The position numbers and the translations under genes were made by a program. Below are positions 11,509-22,554 of a stretch of 64,000 nucleotides of DNA, piece by piece. Numbering within the stretch: position 1 is the stretch's first letter; each line of letters opens with the position of its first letter. Source of the DNA: Bolinopsis microptera (taxonomy: Eukaryota > Ctenophora > Tentaculata > Lobata > Bolinopsidae); contig NC_087083.1 in assembly GCF_026151205.1 (NCBI RefSeq), positions 3,886,460 through 3,950,459 of the forward strand, read 5' to 3'. The notes below the pieces were generated by a model. It had not been told where the DNA came from, ran no database searches, and saw nothing but the letters and a program-made list of their open reading frames with translations.

Positions 11509-12263
11509 TATTACCTTCGCCAGCCAGCTGGGGAAGGAGGGAGGTTTGAGGAATTTTAAGAGTGCGTAAGGGGGTACCTAAGATAAAATGGTAATTTCTG
11601 GATTTACATTATAATATGCGAACGATCCCCTTCAGAAATATGTGAACGATCCCTAAGATTTCTAAGATCTGCATTAAAATCAAGGAAAGTTGGAAATCAT
11701 CTCAAGATTTCCCCTACTCGGTATAAAAATAGTTATAAATTTATAATATTATAATATCATAAATTTATAATATTATTACGTTATAAATCTCCCTACCAGC
11801 TAAAAATCACACTTTATTAATTAAATTTGTGTTTTAACAATTTAATAAGAACAGAGTTACCAGCACAGCCCATTCTGCAATCAGTAATATTAAGAATGAC
11901 CATAAGTTAACAATTTGATAATAAAAAGTTAACAATTTGATAATAAAATGCCATCGTAAAACTGATGGCATAAACTTCATCAAATAAAACATAATATTAT
12001 ATAGTTAAACATTTTACATTGAGCCAATTAGGTACTAGAGGCTTTCGCTGCTTAATTATTGACTATAACTGAAAAGTTCGCCTTTTTTGTTTGGAGTTTA
12101 CATTTATGTCTTGTTACACTTCATAGTTTGCCGCAAATAGTAATAACAAGGTGTTTACTAATTTGTTTATTAAGATGTTTAGTTTTAAGTTTGGGTATTG
12201 AAGCTGGTGAGCTGGGGTGAAAAGCACAACTAAATAATTAAGTGTAACAAGTTGTCATTCTGA

Positions 12264-12315
12264 TTACCAGGTTACCAGGTTACCAGGTTACCAGGTTACC
12301 AGGTTACCAGGTTGA
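12264..12315. repeat. 9-bp minisatellite (TTACCAGGT)n, second block
   Basis: Five to six perfect units just downstream (in gene terms) of the PSME-like gene. Confidence 0.85.
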
Positions 12316-12543
12316 GCGGAGGTGAAAATCACAACTAAATATAAGTGTAACAAGTTGTCATTCTGATTTCATTTCCATTTTAATACACATTTCTTTGGTT
12401 GGGGTCTGATACACAGACAATGTTTTAAACTTTCACACCACATATCAAACATTTCAACATTATCAACAGTTTAAACTTCCTTCTGTTGACAGTTTCAACT
12501 TGTAAACCACGTGGTTACCGCGTGGGTTGCCAGGGTGACCAGC

Positions 12544-15386
12544 TCACATCATGAAGTCTGCGCCATGGTCCTGGCGTGGTGTCGTTATCTTGTCCTTGTT
12601 CTTCTCTATGTAGTCGTGCACCTTCAGCTGCAGGCATTATGGTATATAAACTATAATTAGGATTAATTAACTGTAATTAGGATTAATTACGTTCAATTAG
12701 TGCTAATTTTACTACAAAGTTCCTCACGTAAGTAAAGTAGATATGATGAGCCACATCTATTAGCTGAGTGAACGCGCTCTCGTCATGTGTCCGTATCAGT
12801 TCCATGTCCAGGTGCTCCTCCTTCGGTCTCAGTCTCCATCTTAACTTGGGCAGTACTCGGGGGAACCTTCTCTTGGGTTTCAAGCTCGCTATCATCTGCC
12901 ATCTACCTGGCTGTACTTTCAACCTGCAATCATGGTAATGTTACCTTATATGTGAGTGTCGCCAGGCAGCATTACCTTATATGGTAGTGTCACTAGGCAG
13001 CATTACCTAATATGCTTGTGTCACTAGGCAATGTTACCTAATATGGTAGTGTCACTAGGTAATGTTACCTAATATGGTAGTGTTACTTTACACCTACCTG
13101 GCTGTACTTTCAACGTGCATGAACGGTTCACTTTAAGAAGGCTACTTTTCGCTCCTTTTAATTTCAAAACGGTAAAAATTGATAATCAAACTGTGCTCTA
13201 CAATTTTGGAGTTCTCTCTCAAAGGTATTAAGAAAGAATTCCATAAGAAAGGTGTTATAACGACTGTCTGACCCTAAGGTGGCGATATAGTTGTTAGTAG
13301 CAAAGTAACCTAACTGGTAACTTAGTAACCTAACTGGTAACCTAGTAACCTAACTGACCCTAAGGTGGCGATATAGTTGTTAGTAGCAAAGTCCTCACTG
13401 TCAACCACCATGTTCATCAGTTCATTCTGTACCTCTACACCTAGCGTATCTCCGTTATCATGCTTTGCTTTTAACACTGTTAACCACAACTTTAACTGAA
13501 ATATAAGTTATATTAGTGAAATGGCGAATGCTGACTTACCATGGTATCGAACTGGAAACCTGGTAACCTGGTAACCTGGTAACCTGGTAACCTGGTAACC
13601 TAAAGTAAAAGTAAAGCAAAATGTATGACATCACATCATCACACATGTTTACAAAATATTATCGCACTATGTAACCTAGTAACCTACCTAGTAACCTAGT
13701 AACCTAGTCACCTAATCACCTAGTAACCTCGTAACCTAGTAACCTGGTAACCTAGTAACCTAGTAACCTAGTAACCTGGTAACCTAGTAACATAGTGGCT
13801 TAGTAACGTAGTAGTCTGTCTAACTAAGAAGTAACTAACATACCTTATTAGATATAATCTGTACTGTAAAAATGACAAGAAGCTGAATTGAATTTGATGA
13901 CTGGCTTAGGGATGTAATTAAGTTTTGGCATAACTAGATCGCAGTTGATGATGTATGGTTTATACTTGGAAATAATACTGAACTATGAACAGTTAAATTA
14001 TTGCAAAGGCTGCGGTATATTCGACATTGTTAAAAAACCGAACTAGTAACTTACTAAAAAGCTTAAACAACAAAATAACCTAGTAACCTAAATGGTAACT
14101 TAGTAACCTAACTGGTAACTTAGTAACCTAACTGGTAACTTAGTAGAATAATTAGTAACCTAGTAACCTAACTAGTAACTTAGTAACCTAACTGGTAACT
14201 TAGTAACCTAACTGGTAACTTAGTAACATAATTAGTAACCTAGTAACCTAACTGGTAAATTAGTAGCCTAATTAGTAACCTAGTAACCTAACTGGTAACC
14301 TAGTAACCTAACTGGTAACCTAGTAACCTAACTGGTAACTAGTACTCACAGTAATCATATGATCCCTCATCTCTGTTAATACAGGTCCCAATATTTCCCC
14401 GCATTTAGCAATGTGAGCGTTTATCTGAATCTGATTTTTCTCTATAATTGGGCACTCTCTAACTTTTACTATAGAGGTCAGGGCAAACTGTTCGCTCTGA
14501 AGAAGAGTGGTATTACAGGGCGAGTAGGAGTTACAGAGTGATTATAATAATTAAACATCACCGTGGTGGTTCATAGAGATTTTAACCGATTTAGCCCAAT
14601 TTTTTAATAACACCATTGAGGTTCAGAATCTCTAAAAAAAAGTCTTGTTTTACTTTTTTAATCTTTACCTATTAACCATTGGAAAATAAAACTTTAAGTT
14701 ATAAACCTTCCTTGCATACTTTACCGGTAGAGTCTAAATTGAATAGTTTGAGATTTCCTTTACATTTTATATTTATGCATGTGCCCCACGGGGATGAATT
14801 TCTTATTACCATTGATATTATATATATTTTTTGAGTAAACATTGGCTGGTACCACGGGCCAGTCCCCAACAATAAAATGATAAGATTTACACTTTACAGT
14901 TTAGTTTAGGTAAGGTAAGTAAGTAAGTTAGTTTTACTCACGTTGACAAGGTTGTGTAGTTCTATTATCTTCTGTGGGAAGGTCATAGTGGTAAGGGAAA
15001 CTGCCTGCGGAGGAGAACTGTTGTTAATTAGTCTAGTTTATCAGTTAATTAGTCTATTTAATTAGTTAATTAGTCTTGTTAATCAGTTAATTAGTCTAGT
15101 TAATCAGTTAATTAGTCTAGTTAATCAGTTAATTAGTCTAGTTAATCAGTTAATTAGTCTAGTTAATCAGGTAATTAGTCTAGTTAATCAGGTAATTAGT
15201 CTAGTTATCCTCTAATTCTACTGATTTATTGATAATTTAACTATGAGATAATTAATAATCAGCAGATATTTATCATAATAAAATAAAATGAACAAAATTA
15301 AAATAAACTAGTTAATTAGTAATTTTATTTAAAATTAAAACAAAATTAAAATAAACCTCTCTCACGATCGCATCTTTATGCTCTTC
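12544..15386 (-). CDS. PSME3-like: Proteasome activator complex subunit, PA28/REG (PSME) family, split gene
   Basis: Six exons in transcript order: 15386-15357, 15004-14942, 14496-14350, 13495-13359, 12923-12728 and 12627-12544 (TGA at 12546-12544). Every junction has an AG acceptor and GT donor in compatible phase (0,0,0,2,0). PA28 proteins form heptameric rings that cap the 20S proteasome and stimulate peptide release. Family marks visible: the N-terminal helix ending TFPQKIIEL; the long helix NAHIAKCGEILGPVLTEM; LKLWLTVLKAKHDNGDTLGV, the counterpart of the KMW...DGNNFGV segment; and the C-terminal HHIYFTYLKVHDYIEKNKDK with ITTPR. The loop between the first two helices is very short (~20 residues; usually ~60-70). 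The segment LKPKRRFPRVLPKLRWRLRPKEE is unusually basic and somewhat long. The N-terminus is incomplete. REG-gamma is nuclear; subtype is inferred only. Confidence 0.85.
12935..13096. repeat. ~31-bp minisatellite with CArG-like core (intron of PSME-like gene)
   Basis: About five units of TAATGTTACCTAATATGGTAGTGTCACTAGG. One unit has the exact serum-response-type word CCTTATATGG (12975-12984). The others have CCTAATATGG, which also fits CC(A/T)6GG. Confidence 0.8.
13268..13306 (-). pseudogene. Duplicate of the 3' end of the PSME-like exon 4 with its donor
   Basis: 39 bp identical to 13354-13392, that is, the last 34 nt of the exon at 13495-13359 plus the first bases of its donor (GTCAG). It lies in the following intron, so a decoy donor sits about 85 bp after the real one. 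The copy lacks an acceptor and cannot be an exon alone. Confidence 0.8.
13300..14342. repeat. Blocks of TAACCTAGTAACCTAACTGG minisatellite in PSME-like introns
   Basis: Blocks at 13303-13353, 13553-13603 (AACCTGGT, 9-bp), 13668-13812 and 14078-14342 (alternating TAACCTAG and TAACTGG). The exon at 13359-13495 lies between blocks. Plain AT-rich intron fills 13813-14077. Confidence 0.85.
15026..15206. repeat. 21-bp minisatellite (TTAATTAGTCTAGTTAATCAG)n
   Basis: Eight to nine units in the intron between the first two recognised PSME-like exons. The unit is itself near-palindromic (TTAATTA...TTAAT). Confidence 0.85.
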
Positions 15387-15596
15387 CTGAAAAGAAGTGA
15401 TAAATATTAAATCCTCCGTAAGTTAACGACTGATAATAAATCGCTCATTTATCATACGAACAGCTTTAATAGTTTAATTTATTCACCACTAATGCTCGAC
15501 TGCCAAAATTATTATTTCGGCAAAATTATTCGCTGGTTTTTATAAATTTGTTCAAGAAAACGGTCAAGGGCGCGAGGAGGTTTTAGGGGGTTGGGG

Positions 15597-15682
15597 TATC
15601 ATAAGCAAGAAGTTAGGGGGCAAGAAGTTAGGGGGGCAAGAAGTTAGGGGGCAAGAAGTTAGGGGGCAAGAAGTTAGGGGGC
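15597..15682. repeat. 16-bp G-rich minisatellite (AGGGGGCAAGAAGTT)n
   Basis: Five units upstream of the recognised PSME-like exons. Each has a G-run of 5-6. Confidence 0.85.
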
Positions 15683-15803
15683 TGACCTCATCCTTTACTT
15701 TTCACGCCTATTGGTCATAATATATTGGTCAAGATTCCAGCGAGTTTCACAAGAGAGAAGGGTATCTCATTATTATATAATAAGAAGAGTTGGTTACTGT
15801 AAG

Positions 15804-16372
15804 AAGGGGGTTTGGGTTGAGGAATGGGTTGGGTTGAGGAAGGGGTTGGGTTGAGGAAGGGGTTGGGTTGAGGAAGGGGTTGGGTTGAGGAAGGGGTTGG
15901 GTTGAGGAAGGGGTTGGGTTGAGGAATGGGTTGGGTTGAGGAAGGGGTTGGGTTGAGGAAGGGGTTGGGTTGAGGAAGGGGTTGGGTTGAGGAAGGGGTT
16001 GGGTTGAGGAAGGGGTTGGGTTGAGGAAGGGGTTGGGTTGAGGAAGGGGTTGGGTTGAGGAAGGGGTTGGGTTGAGGAAGGGGTTGGGTTGAGGAAGGGG
16101 TTGGGTTGAGGAAGGGGTTGGGTTGAGGAAGGGGTTGGGTTGAGGAAGGGGTTGGGTTGAGGAAGGGGTTGGGTTGAGGAAGGGGTTGGGTTGAGGAAGG
16201 GGTTGGGTTGAGGAAGGGTTTGGGTTGAGGAAGGGTGTTTGTGTTGAGGAAGGGGTTGGGTTGAGGAAGGGGTTGGGTTGAGGAAGGGGTTGGGTTGAGG
16301 AAGGGTTTGGGTTGAGGAAGGGTGTTTGGGTTGAGGAAGGGGTTGGGTTGATGAATGAGGAAGGGGTTGAGG
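15804..16372. repeat. 17-bp G-rich satellite (GGGGTTGGGTTGAGGAA)n
   Basis: About 33 units. The plus strand carries GGGG and GGG runs spaced by TT and TTGAGGAA, a pattern able to form G-quadruplexes. The minus-strand open frame (Pro/Asn/Ser repeats) is an artefact of a unit free of stops. If the exon at 18518 belongs to the PSME-like gene, this array is intronic. Confidence 0.95.
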
Positions 16373-16486
16373 AATCATACCATGAGAAGACTAGTCAGTA
16401 TTGAGTTAGGAGACTTCACTTTGGAACCGGACCGACAACCCCTAAATTAGCGTCGTGACTTTCTTCAGACATACAATACTTCTTCT

Positions 16487-16848
16487 GTTATTAATTAGAC
16501 CAATTAGTAAGACTAAATACTTCTTCGGTCATTAATTAGACCGATTAGTAAGACTAAATACTTCTCCTGTCATTGATTAGACTAATTAGTAAGACTAAAT
16601 ACTTCTTCAGTCATTAATTAGACCAATTAGTAAGACTAAATACTTCTTCAGTCATTAATTAGACCAATTAGTAAGACTAAATACTTATCCTGTCATTAAT
16701 TAGACCGATTAGTAAGACTAAATACTTCTCCTGTCATTAATAAGACTAATTAGTAAGACTAAATACTTCTTCAGTCATTGATAAGACTAATTAGTAAGAC
16801 TAAATACTTCTTCAGTCATTAATTAGACCAATTAAAACTAATTAGCAT
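16487..16848. repeat. 41-bp minisatellite (TAATTAGACCAATTAGTAAGACTAAATACTTCTTCAGTCAT type)
   Basis: About nine units at 88-95% identity by eye, containing CCAAT and near-palindromic TAATTAG. 16849-17412 has no supported gene. Confidence 0.85.
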
Positions 16849-17412
16849 TACTTAGTAGGTAGACTCATTATCAGTACATTTTATAAGCAGTCAGTATAAC
16901 AAGTCAACAAGAGGGAAGCATAACGACAAGTACTCAATGATTGAGCTTCATAGCAAATAAGAACAACTCAGCAGGGTCAAAAGTATTGTAAGTAGAGAGT
17001 TAAATTAAATAAACCTATAAATAATGCAGGTAATACTGTAATAGTACTACTACAGTACTACTACTAGTTACTACTAAAGCTAGGTAATTACTACACAATG
17101 TGGTAAGTAAATAAATAAATAAGTTAGCTGTAAGTAAAAACACAACAACGCAAAACAGGTCCGGAACACAACCCCACTAGAAAGATAAGGGTCCAAGTAG
17201 TCCCTACAGGGAAGGTGAAAAATACGATAAATTCCATCTGAGAGATTAGAGGCAGATCAATTTAAACCGAGGTTACATTCTCTCCCTTCAAAACGCTCTC
17301 TCTCTCTCTGAACACCATGTCGTCACACCACGTGACATGACGTCACACCCCAATTAGAGTGTCATACAGACTGATGGAGAGGTGAACAAATTAGGCCCTG
17401 TATTGGAGGCTG

Positions 17413-17556
17413 GCTGAGAAACACAGCAGAGGTGTTTGTACAGTAATATAAGGGGTGTGGTTACCAATGAACAAGCAGAGGTGTTTGTACAGTAATAAAA
17501 GGGGCGTGGTTACCAATGAACAAGCAGAGGTGTTTGTACAGTAATATAAGGGGCGT
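17413..17556. repeat. ~49-bp minisatellite, three units
   Basis: Three copies beginning AGCAGAGGTGTTTGTACAGT, each ending in GTGGTTACCAATGAACA. 17557-18517 has no supported gene. Confidence 0.85.
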
Positions 17557-18517
17557 GGTTAGTAACCACTGGTAACCACTGGTTACCAATGGACAAGCCC
17601 TGAAGTACAGGATAATATGCCCGTGTATATTCCGCTAGAAATTAGAAGAAGAGTACAGTACCCAGGTAGAATATCTAGATAGTATCTCGTGATGATGTGG
17701 CAGGTTGTTACCTGGTAACCGTAACTCGCTGGTTCTGATACACGTGCAGGTGTATCTAATTAGACTACTGATAACAACCTGATTACCTGATCTAATCACC
17801 CCACAGAATTACTGCGAAAATCCTCAAAAATTTAGCTGATTCTGGGATTACGCCTTGGAGGTATGCAGTGCAGGTATTTCCCTCCGGTATTTCAACTCTA
17901 TTAATAGATACCACGATTTCAGGGCTGTCTGCGACAATTTACCCGCACAAATAATACAAAAAAGGAACAAAACTAAAAAGTATAAGCTGATAATTCCTTT
18001 CTGACAGTCTTAAATGTTGACAAAAAGAAAGAAATTGAGGGATCAGGACGAATACAAGTAAAACATAAAGAACAGTAAGGCTACAAGGTGTCAGATATTG
18101 ACTGTGAAGAAGGTTGGTACAGGGCCCTGAGATTCTCCGTTACTAGGCGACCAGACACGGGCTCGGTAATTACTTAATGACCTGTAATTACTAATTATAA
18201 CACTGCTGACTTGGCACACTGCTAAACCACGTACCAGGTATTTTACTAGAGAATCTTTGTCACGTGGTGGGAACTGAGCTGGAACGGAGCTGGTTTCCCG
18301 CCAAAATGTTGCTAATCAGGGTGCAGCCTTGAGCTCTAGTTCTGATTTGTAACTTCAGAGACGAAACTGTACAGACAAAAATACCAAAACGTTCCAAACA
18401 TTCCGGAGAAACTGGCAAATACCAAGAAACTGCGTCATCACTAAAAAAATAAGATCTTTCTGTGGGAGTAAGCAAGCTTTTTAAACTTATGTATAGTCCA
18501 GCTGAATAGATACTCAC

Positions 18518-18545
18518 AGTTTCAGTTTTAAAAGCCTTAATCACG
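18518..18545 (-). CDS. Possible upstream exon of the PSME-like gene
   Basis: 28 nt ending in a good donor (GTGAGT) in phase 0, as required by the exon at 15386-15357. It reads VIKAFKTET, which could precede EEHKDAIVRE in the amphipathic N-terminal helix of PA28 proteins. The acceptor (ACTTGAAG) is weak and the helix register is not clearly conserved. The longer frame at 18260-18544 on this strand runs past the donor and is probably meaningless. The initiator ATG was not found. Confidence 0.3.
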
Positions 18546-18894
18546 CTTCAAGTATCCCAATCGTATTAATATAAAGTAAATCTGACCAAAAACATAAAAA
18601 ACAATCTATAAAATTAGAGCTTAAAGCTTTAAAGAAGTCAAAGTATGAATAAGAAAGGTATGTCATGAATCAAGAGACTGAAAAACAAAGCATGTAATGT
18701 AAAAAAAGCATGTAATGTAATGGCTCCGTCATCTTTAATAACAGTTACATAAAAACAACATATAACTATAAGTTGTATACGTTATTTTATGTTAGTTTAT
18801 TAAATTATGCGGCGTTTATTGTAAAAATAATCACTATGTTGATTATGAGCTTTCAGATAGTAAATGTATAGTTTGTAAAACTGTTCAGAATGCA

Positions 18895-19192
18895 GTCATC
18901 AATTTGATGACGTCACCACATGTGTATTGTGTACAACCAATTTCATGACGTCACCACATGTGTACAATCAATTTGATTACGTCACCACATGTGTAAAATC
19001 AATTTGATGACGTCACCACATGTGAACAATCAATTTGATTACGTCACCACATGTGTAAAATCAATTTCATGACGTCGACAAGTGTACAATCAATTTCATG
19101 ACGTCGACAAGTGTACAATCAATTTCATGACGTCGACAAGTGTACAATCAATTTGATGACGTCACCACATGACGTCACCACAAGTGTATAAA
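18895..19192. repeat. ~31-bp minisatellite with TGACGTCAC core
   Basis: About nine units of roughly GATGACGTCACCACATGTGTACAATCAATTT. Variants lose CACC (ATGACGTCGACAAGTG). The CRE half-site ACGTC persists in all units. No gene between 19193 and 19800. Confidence 0.85.
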
Positions 19193-19805
19193 CATAATCA
19201 ATATTTCAAATAAGCAAGAGAGGGACTGTAAGTATAAGACAGAGAGGCCAGTGCTGAAGAAGCAGCTAAATAGCGTGAGATACCTCTATCAAACTCAGTA
19301 ATTTGATTTTAAAATGCTCGGAATTTGCCAACTTTTCACCGATAGGATGATACCATTTTAGGAGGCAGTGAAGATAATGGGGTTAACGACGGTAAAGTTC
19401 AGGGCCTGTCCAGGGCCTGTGCTCCTTGGGTCATAGATCTCAGAGACATTCGTCACATATCTTCTAGAGTTTAGAGTGTAGACCAATAACTCAATAATGA
19501 GACTACGGACGCGTCAAGTTTAATAAAATAATAACAGAATATGTAGCAGAAATAATAAGAAAATATAATAAAGTTTATCGTGCGGCCATCAAATTAGAAC
19601 TAGGACGGGCCCGATAAGAAAACTAGTAAAACTAATGCTTTAAACAACACATTTTACACTTTTACAGATATAATAGCTTTTTAATTACCAGCTATTATAA
19701 CAGCAAGAAACTGGGTAGATTCCAACTCTAAATCTAACAAAAAGCCACGTTTCTAAATCTAATAATGGGGTCCCTGCCATCCTGATACCAGCTCTAGTGT
19801 GGCGT

Positions 19806-19891
19806 AATGTCACGTGGTGTGACGTTATGTCACGTGGTGTGACGTAATGTCACGTGGGGCGACGTCATGTCACGTGGGGTGACGTCATGTC
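19806..19891. repeat. 20-bp minisatellite, E-box plus CRE
   Basis: Four units of TGTCACGTGGTGTGACGTCA, pairing CACGTG with TGACGT at fixed spacing. A partial copy recurs near 21467. Confidence 0.85.
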
Positions 19892-19923
19892 ATACTGATA
19901 CCAGCTCTCCTTGGCCAATAGTG

Positions 19924-21306
19924 GGGAGGCAGCAGGGGGCCGTGTTAGGTCAGGGTGAAAGAAGCAGGGGGGCCGTGTTAGGTCAGGGTGAAAGAAGCAG
20001 GGGGCCGTGTTAGGTCAGGGTGAAAGCAGAAGGGGCCGTGTTAGGTCAGGGTGAAAGAAGCAGGGGGCCGTGTTAGGTAGGGGCCGTGTAAGGTCAGGGT
20101 GAAAGTAAAGCAGGGAGGGGCCGTGTCAGGTCACGGGTGAAGAAGCAGGGGGCCGTGTATAGGTCAGGGTGAAAGAAGCAGGAGGGGCCGTGTAAGGTCA
20201 GGGTGAAAGAAGCAGGGGCCGTGTTAGGTCAGGGTGAAGACAGCAGCGGAGGGGCCGTGTAAGGTCAGGGTGAAAGAATGCATGGGGGCCGTGTTAGGTC
20301 AGGGTAAAGAAGCAGGGAGGGGCCGTGTAAGTTCAGGGTGAAGCAGCAGGGCCGTGTTCGGTCAGGGTGAAAGCAGCAGGGGCCGTGTTAGGTCAGGGTG
20401 AAAGAAGCAGGGAGGGGCCGTGAAAGGTCAGGGTGAAAGAAGCAGGGCCGTTAGACAGGGTGAAAGCAGCGGGGCCGTGTTAGGTCAGGGTGAAAGCAGC
20501 AGGGGGCCGTGTTAGGTCAGGGTGAAAGAAGAAGGGGGGCCGTGTAAGGTCAGGGTGAAAGAAGCAGGGGGCCGTGTTAGGTCAGGGTGAAAGAAGCAGG
20601 GAGGGGCCGTGTAAGGTCAGGGTGAAAGAAGCAGGGGCCGTGTTAGGTCAGGGTGAAAGCAGCAGGGGCCGTGTTAGGTCAGGGTGAAAGAAGCAGGGAG
20701 GGGCCGTGTAAGGTCAGGGTGAAAGAAGCAGGGGGCCGTGTTAGGTCAGGGTGAAAGCAGCAGGGGGCCGTGTTAGGTCAGGGTGAAAGCAGCAGGGGGG
20801 GCTGTGTTAGGCAAGGTGAAAGCAGCAGGGGGCCGTGTTAGGTCAGGGTGAAAGCAGCAGGGGGCTGTGTTAGGCAAGGTGAAAGCAGCAGGGGCCGTGT
20901 TAGGCAGGGTGAAAGAAGCAGGGGGGCCTTGTTAGGCAGGGTGAAAGTAGCAGGGGGCCGTGTTAGGCAGGGTGAAAGCAGCAGGGGGCCGTGTTAGGCA
21001 GGGTGAAAGCAGCAGGGGCCGTGTTAGGCAGGGTGAAAGCAGCAGGGGGGGCGTGTTATGTAGGGTGAAAGCAGCAGGGGGCCGTGTTAGGCAGGGTGAA
21101 AGCAGCAGGGGGGCCGTGTTAGGCAGGGTGAAAGTAGCAGGGGGCCGTGTTAGGCAGGGTGAAAGTAGCAGGGGGCCGTGTTAGGCAGGGTGAAAGCAGC
21201 AGGGGCCGTGTTAGGCAGGGTGAAAGCAGCAGGGGGCCGTGTTAGGTCAGGGTGAAAGCAGCAGGGGGGGGGGCCGTTTTAGGTCAGTGTGAAAGCAGCA
21301 GGGGGC
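19924..21306. repeat. ~33-bp G-rich minisatellite (GGGGCCGTGTTAGGTCAGGGTGAAAGAAGCA)n
   Basis: About 42 units, 28-36 bp, length-variable in G-runs and with or without the TC of GGTCAGGG. The distal third (20800-21230) is a sub-family reading GGCAGGG. Multiple G-runs per unit. The plus frame at 20960-21184 is a translation of the repeat. Confidence 0.9.
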
Positions 21307-21861
21307 TCTTCAACACGGTAACCGTGTCTAACTAAGCACAAACCGTAGAATTAGGGTAATAATTACAAGACAAGGCCATCATTGCAATTTACTGGTGTCA
21401 GTTAACGATATGTTGTCAGCTCAGTCTCTCTTATTTCACTTTCAAATGACATTACTTCTTTACTTGTGACGTCATGTCACGTGGTGTGAAGTCATGTCAC
21501 ATGACATTACTTGTAGCCAGGTATTACAAACTTTAAAGTTTCTTCTAAATCTGTAAATCTGTAAATCTGTACCAGACTCGGAACCAGACTCAAAGTAAGA
21601 TTATTAAATTTTAGAATCGTCCCTATATCGTTATTTTGTTATAATGAGTATGAGATATCGCCCGAGTCTAATTTTTTCCGAAAACGATAAACATCTAATT
21701 AGAGTGACAGTAAACGTTTCCAATATCTCTTATGATATTATCGAATGCCAAATATCTGAGAAAGTGCAGATAATTCTGTTTAAATGTATGATATCCTGAA
21801 AGTAGGGTCTAGGTGATATTACACGTGATATACACGTGATATTACACATTTAATAATACTG

Positions 21862-21894
21862 AGGGGGGCGCCAACAGGCAACGTTACGCCACTG
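21862..21894 (-). mobile_element. hAT-like MITE end fragment
   Basis: A 33-bp terminal piece (GGGGGGCGCCAACAGGCAACGTTACGCCACTG) identical to the ends of the copies at 27933 and 37260. The remainder of the element is absent. Confidence 0.7.
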
Positions 21895-22013
21895 TTCCAC
21901 TGTCATATTACCATGGTTACCAGGGTTATACTGTCACATGTTACCATGGTTACCAGGGTTTCAACTGGTAAACTAGTTCCTTTAACGATTAACATGTGTC
22001 CTTCTGTATAGCT

Positions 22014-22033
22014 CCTTATATGGGCATCACGTG
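22014..22033. promoter_or_regulatory. Composite CArG box plus E-box
   Basis: CCTTATATGG (22014-22023) followed after four bases by CACGTG (22028-22033). The same arrangement with the same spacer occurs at 63611-63630. CC(A/T)6GG is the SRF/MADS site and CACGTG a bHLH site; actual binding is unknown. Confidence 0.4.
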
Positions 22034-22421
22034 ACATTAGCCAGGGCCTCTCTCTGGCAGCTCAACTGAGAGACCTTTTAAAGGTTTAACCACTCAACTC
22101 CCTCGACTTGGTACTCGTTATTAAATTGCCGGCACCGAAATTTAAAAAATCATGATTAGATTTTTAGAACATTAATTCGTAAAAGAACTTGACAAAAAAT
22201 GATGTAATCACAGGAATTAGAAATCTAGAGGCCCAAAGATCTCTTACTGGGCCGAAAGGGCGAATGATACCAAGATAATAGAATGATATGAGACCAATAT
22301 AATAAAAGAATGAATGAAATAAAAGTAAAAACACACCCTCATTAATTAGCGTCACTTTAATGAGATAATCTGTGTGTCCACTAGTAAAGACCACCGCATA
22401 TGTGAACCTATAATAAGCTAA

Positions 22422-22554
22422 GAATAGTGCAGAATAGTGCAGAATAGCGCAGAATAGTGCAGAATAGTGCAGAATAGTGCAGAATAGTGCAGAATAGTGC
22501 AGAATAGTGCAGAATAGTGCAGAATAGTGCAGAATAGTGCAGAATAGTGCAGAA
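22422..22554. repeat. 10-bp satellite (AGAATAGTGC)n
   Basis: Thirteen units, all but one perfect. 22555-23747 holds no supported gene. Confidence 0.95.

Noticed and set aside
12683-12910. Alternative frame MADDSELETQEKV on the minus strand inside a PSME-like exon
   Set aside because: It stops before the donor; the other frame joins both neighbours in phase and matches the PA28 C-terminal helix.
15794-16378. 194-codon Pro/Asn/Ser-rich frame
   Set aside because: Translation of the 17-bp array; no splice or start context.
22164-22394. Hydrophobic 76-residue minus frame
   Set aside because: No family likeness, no splice signals; AT-rich chance frame.
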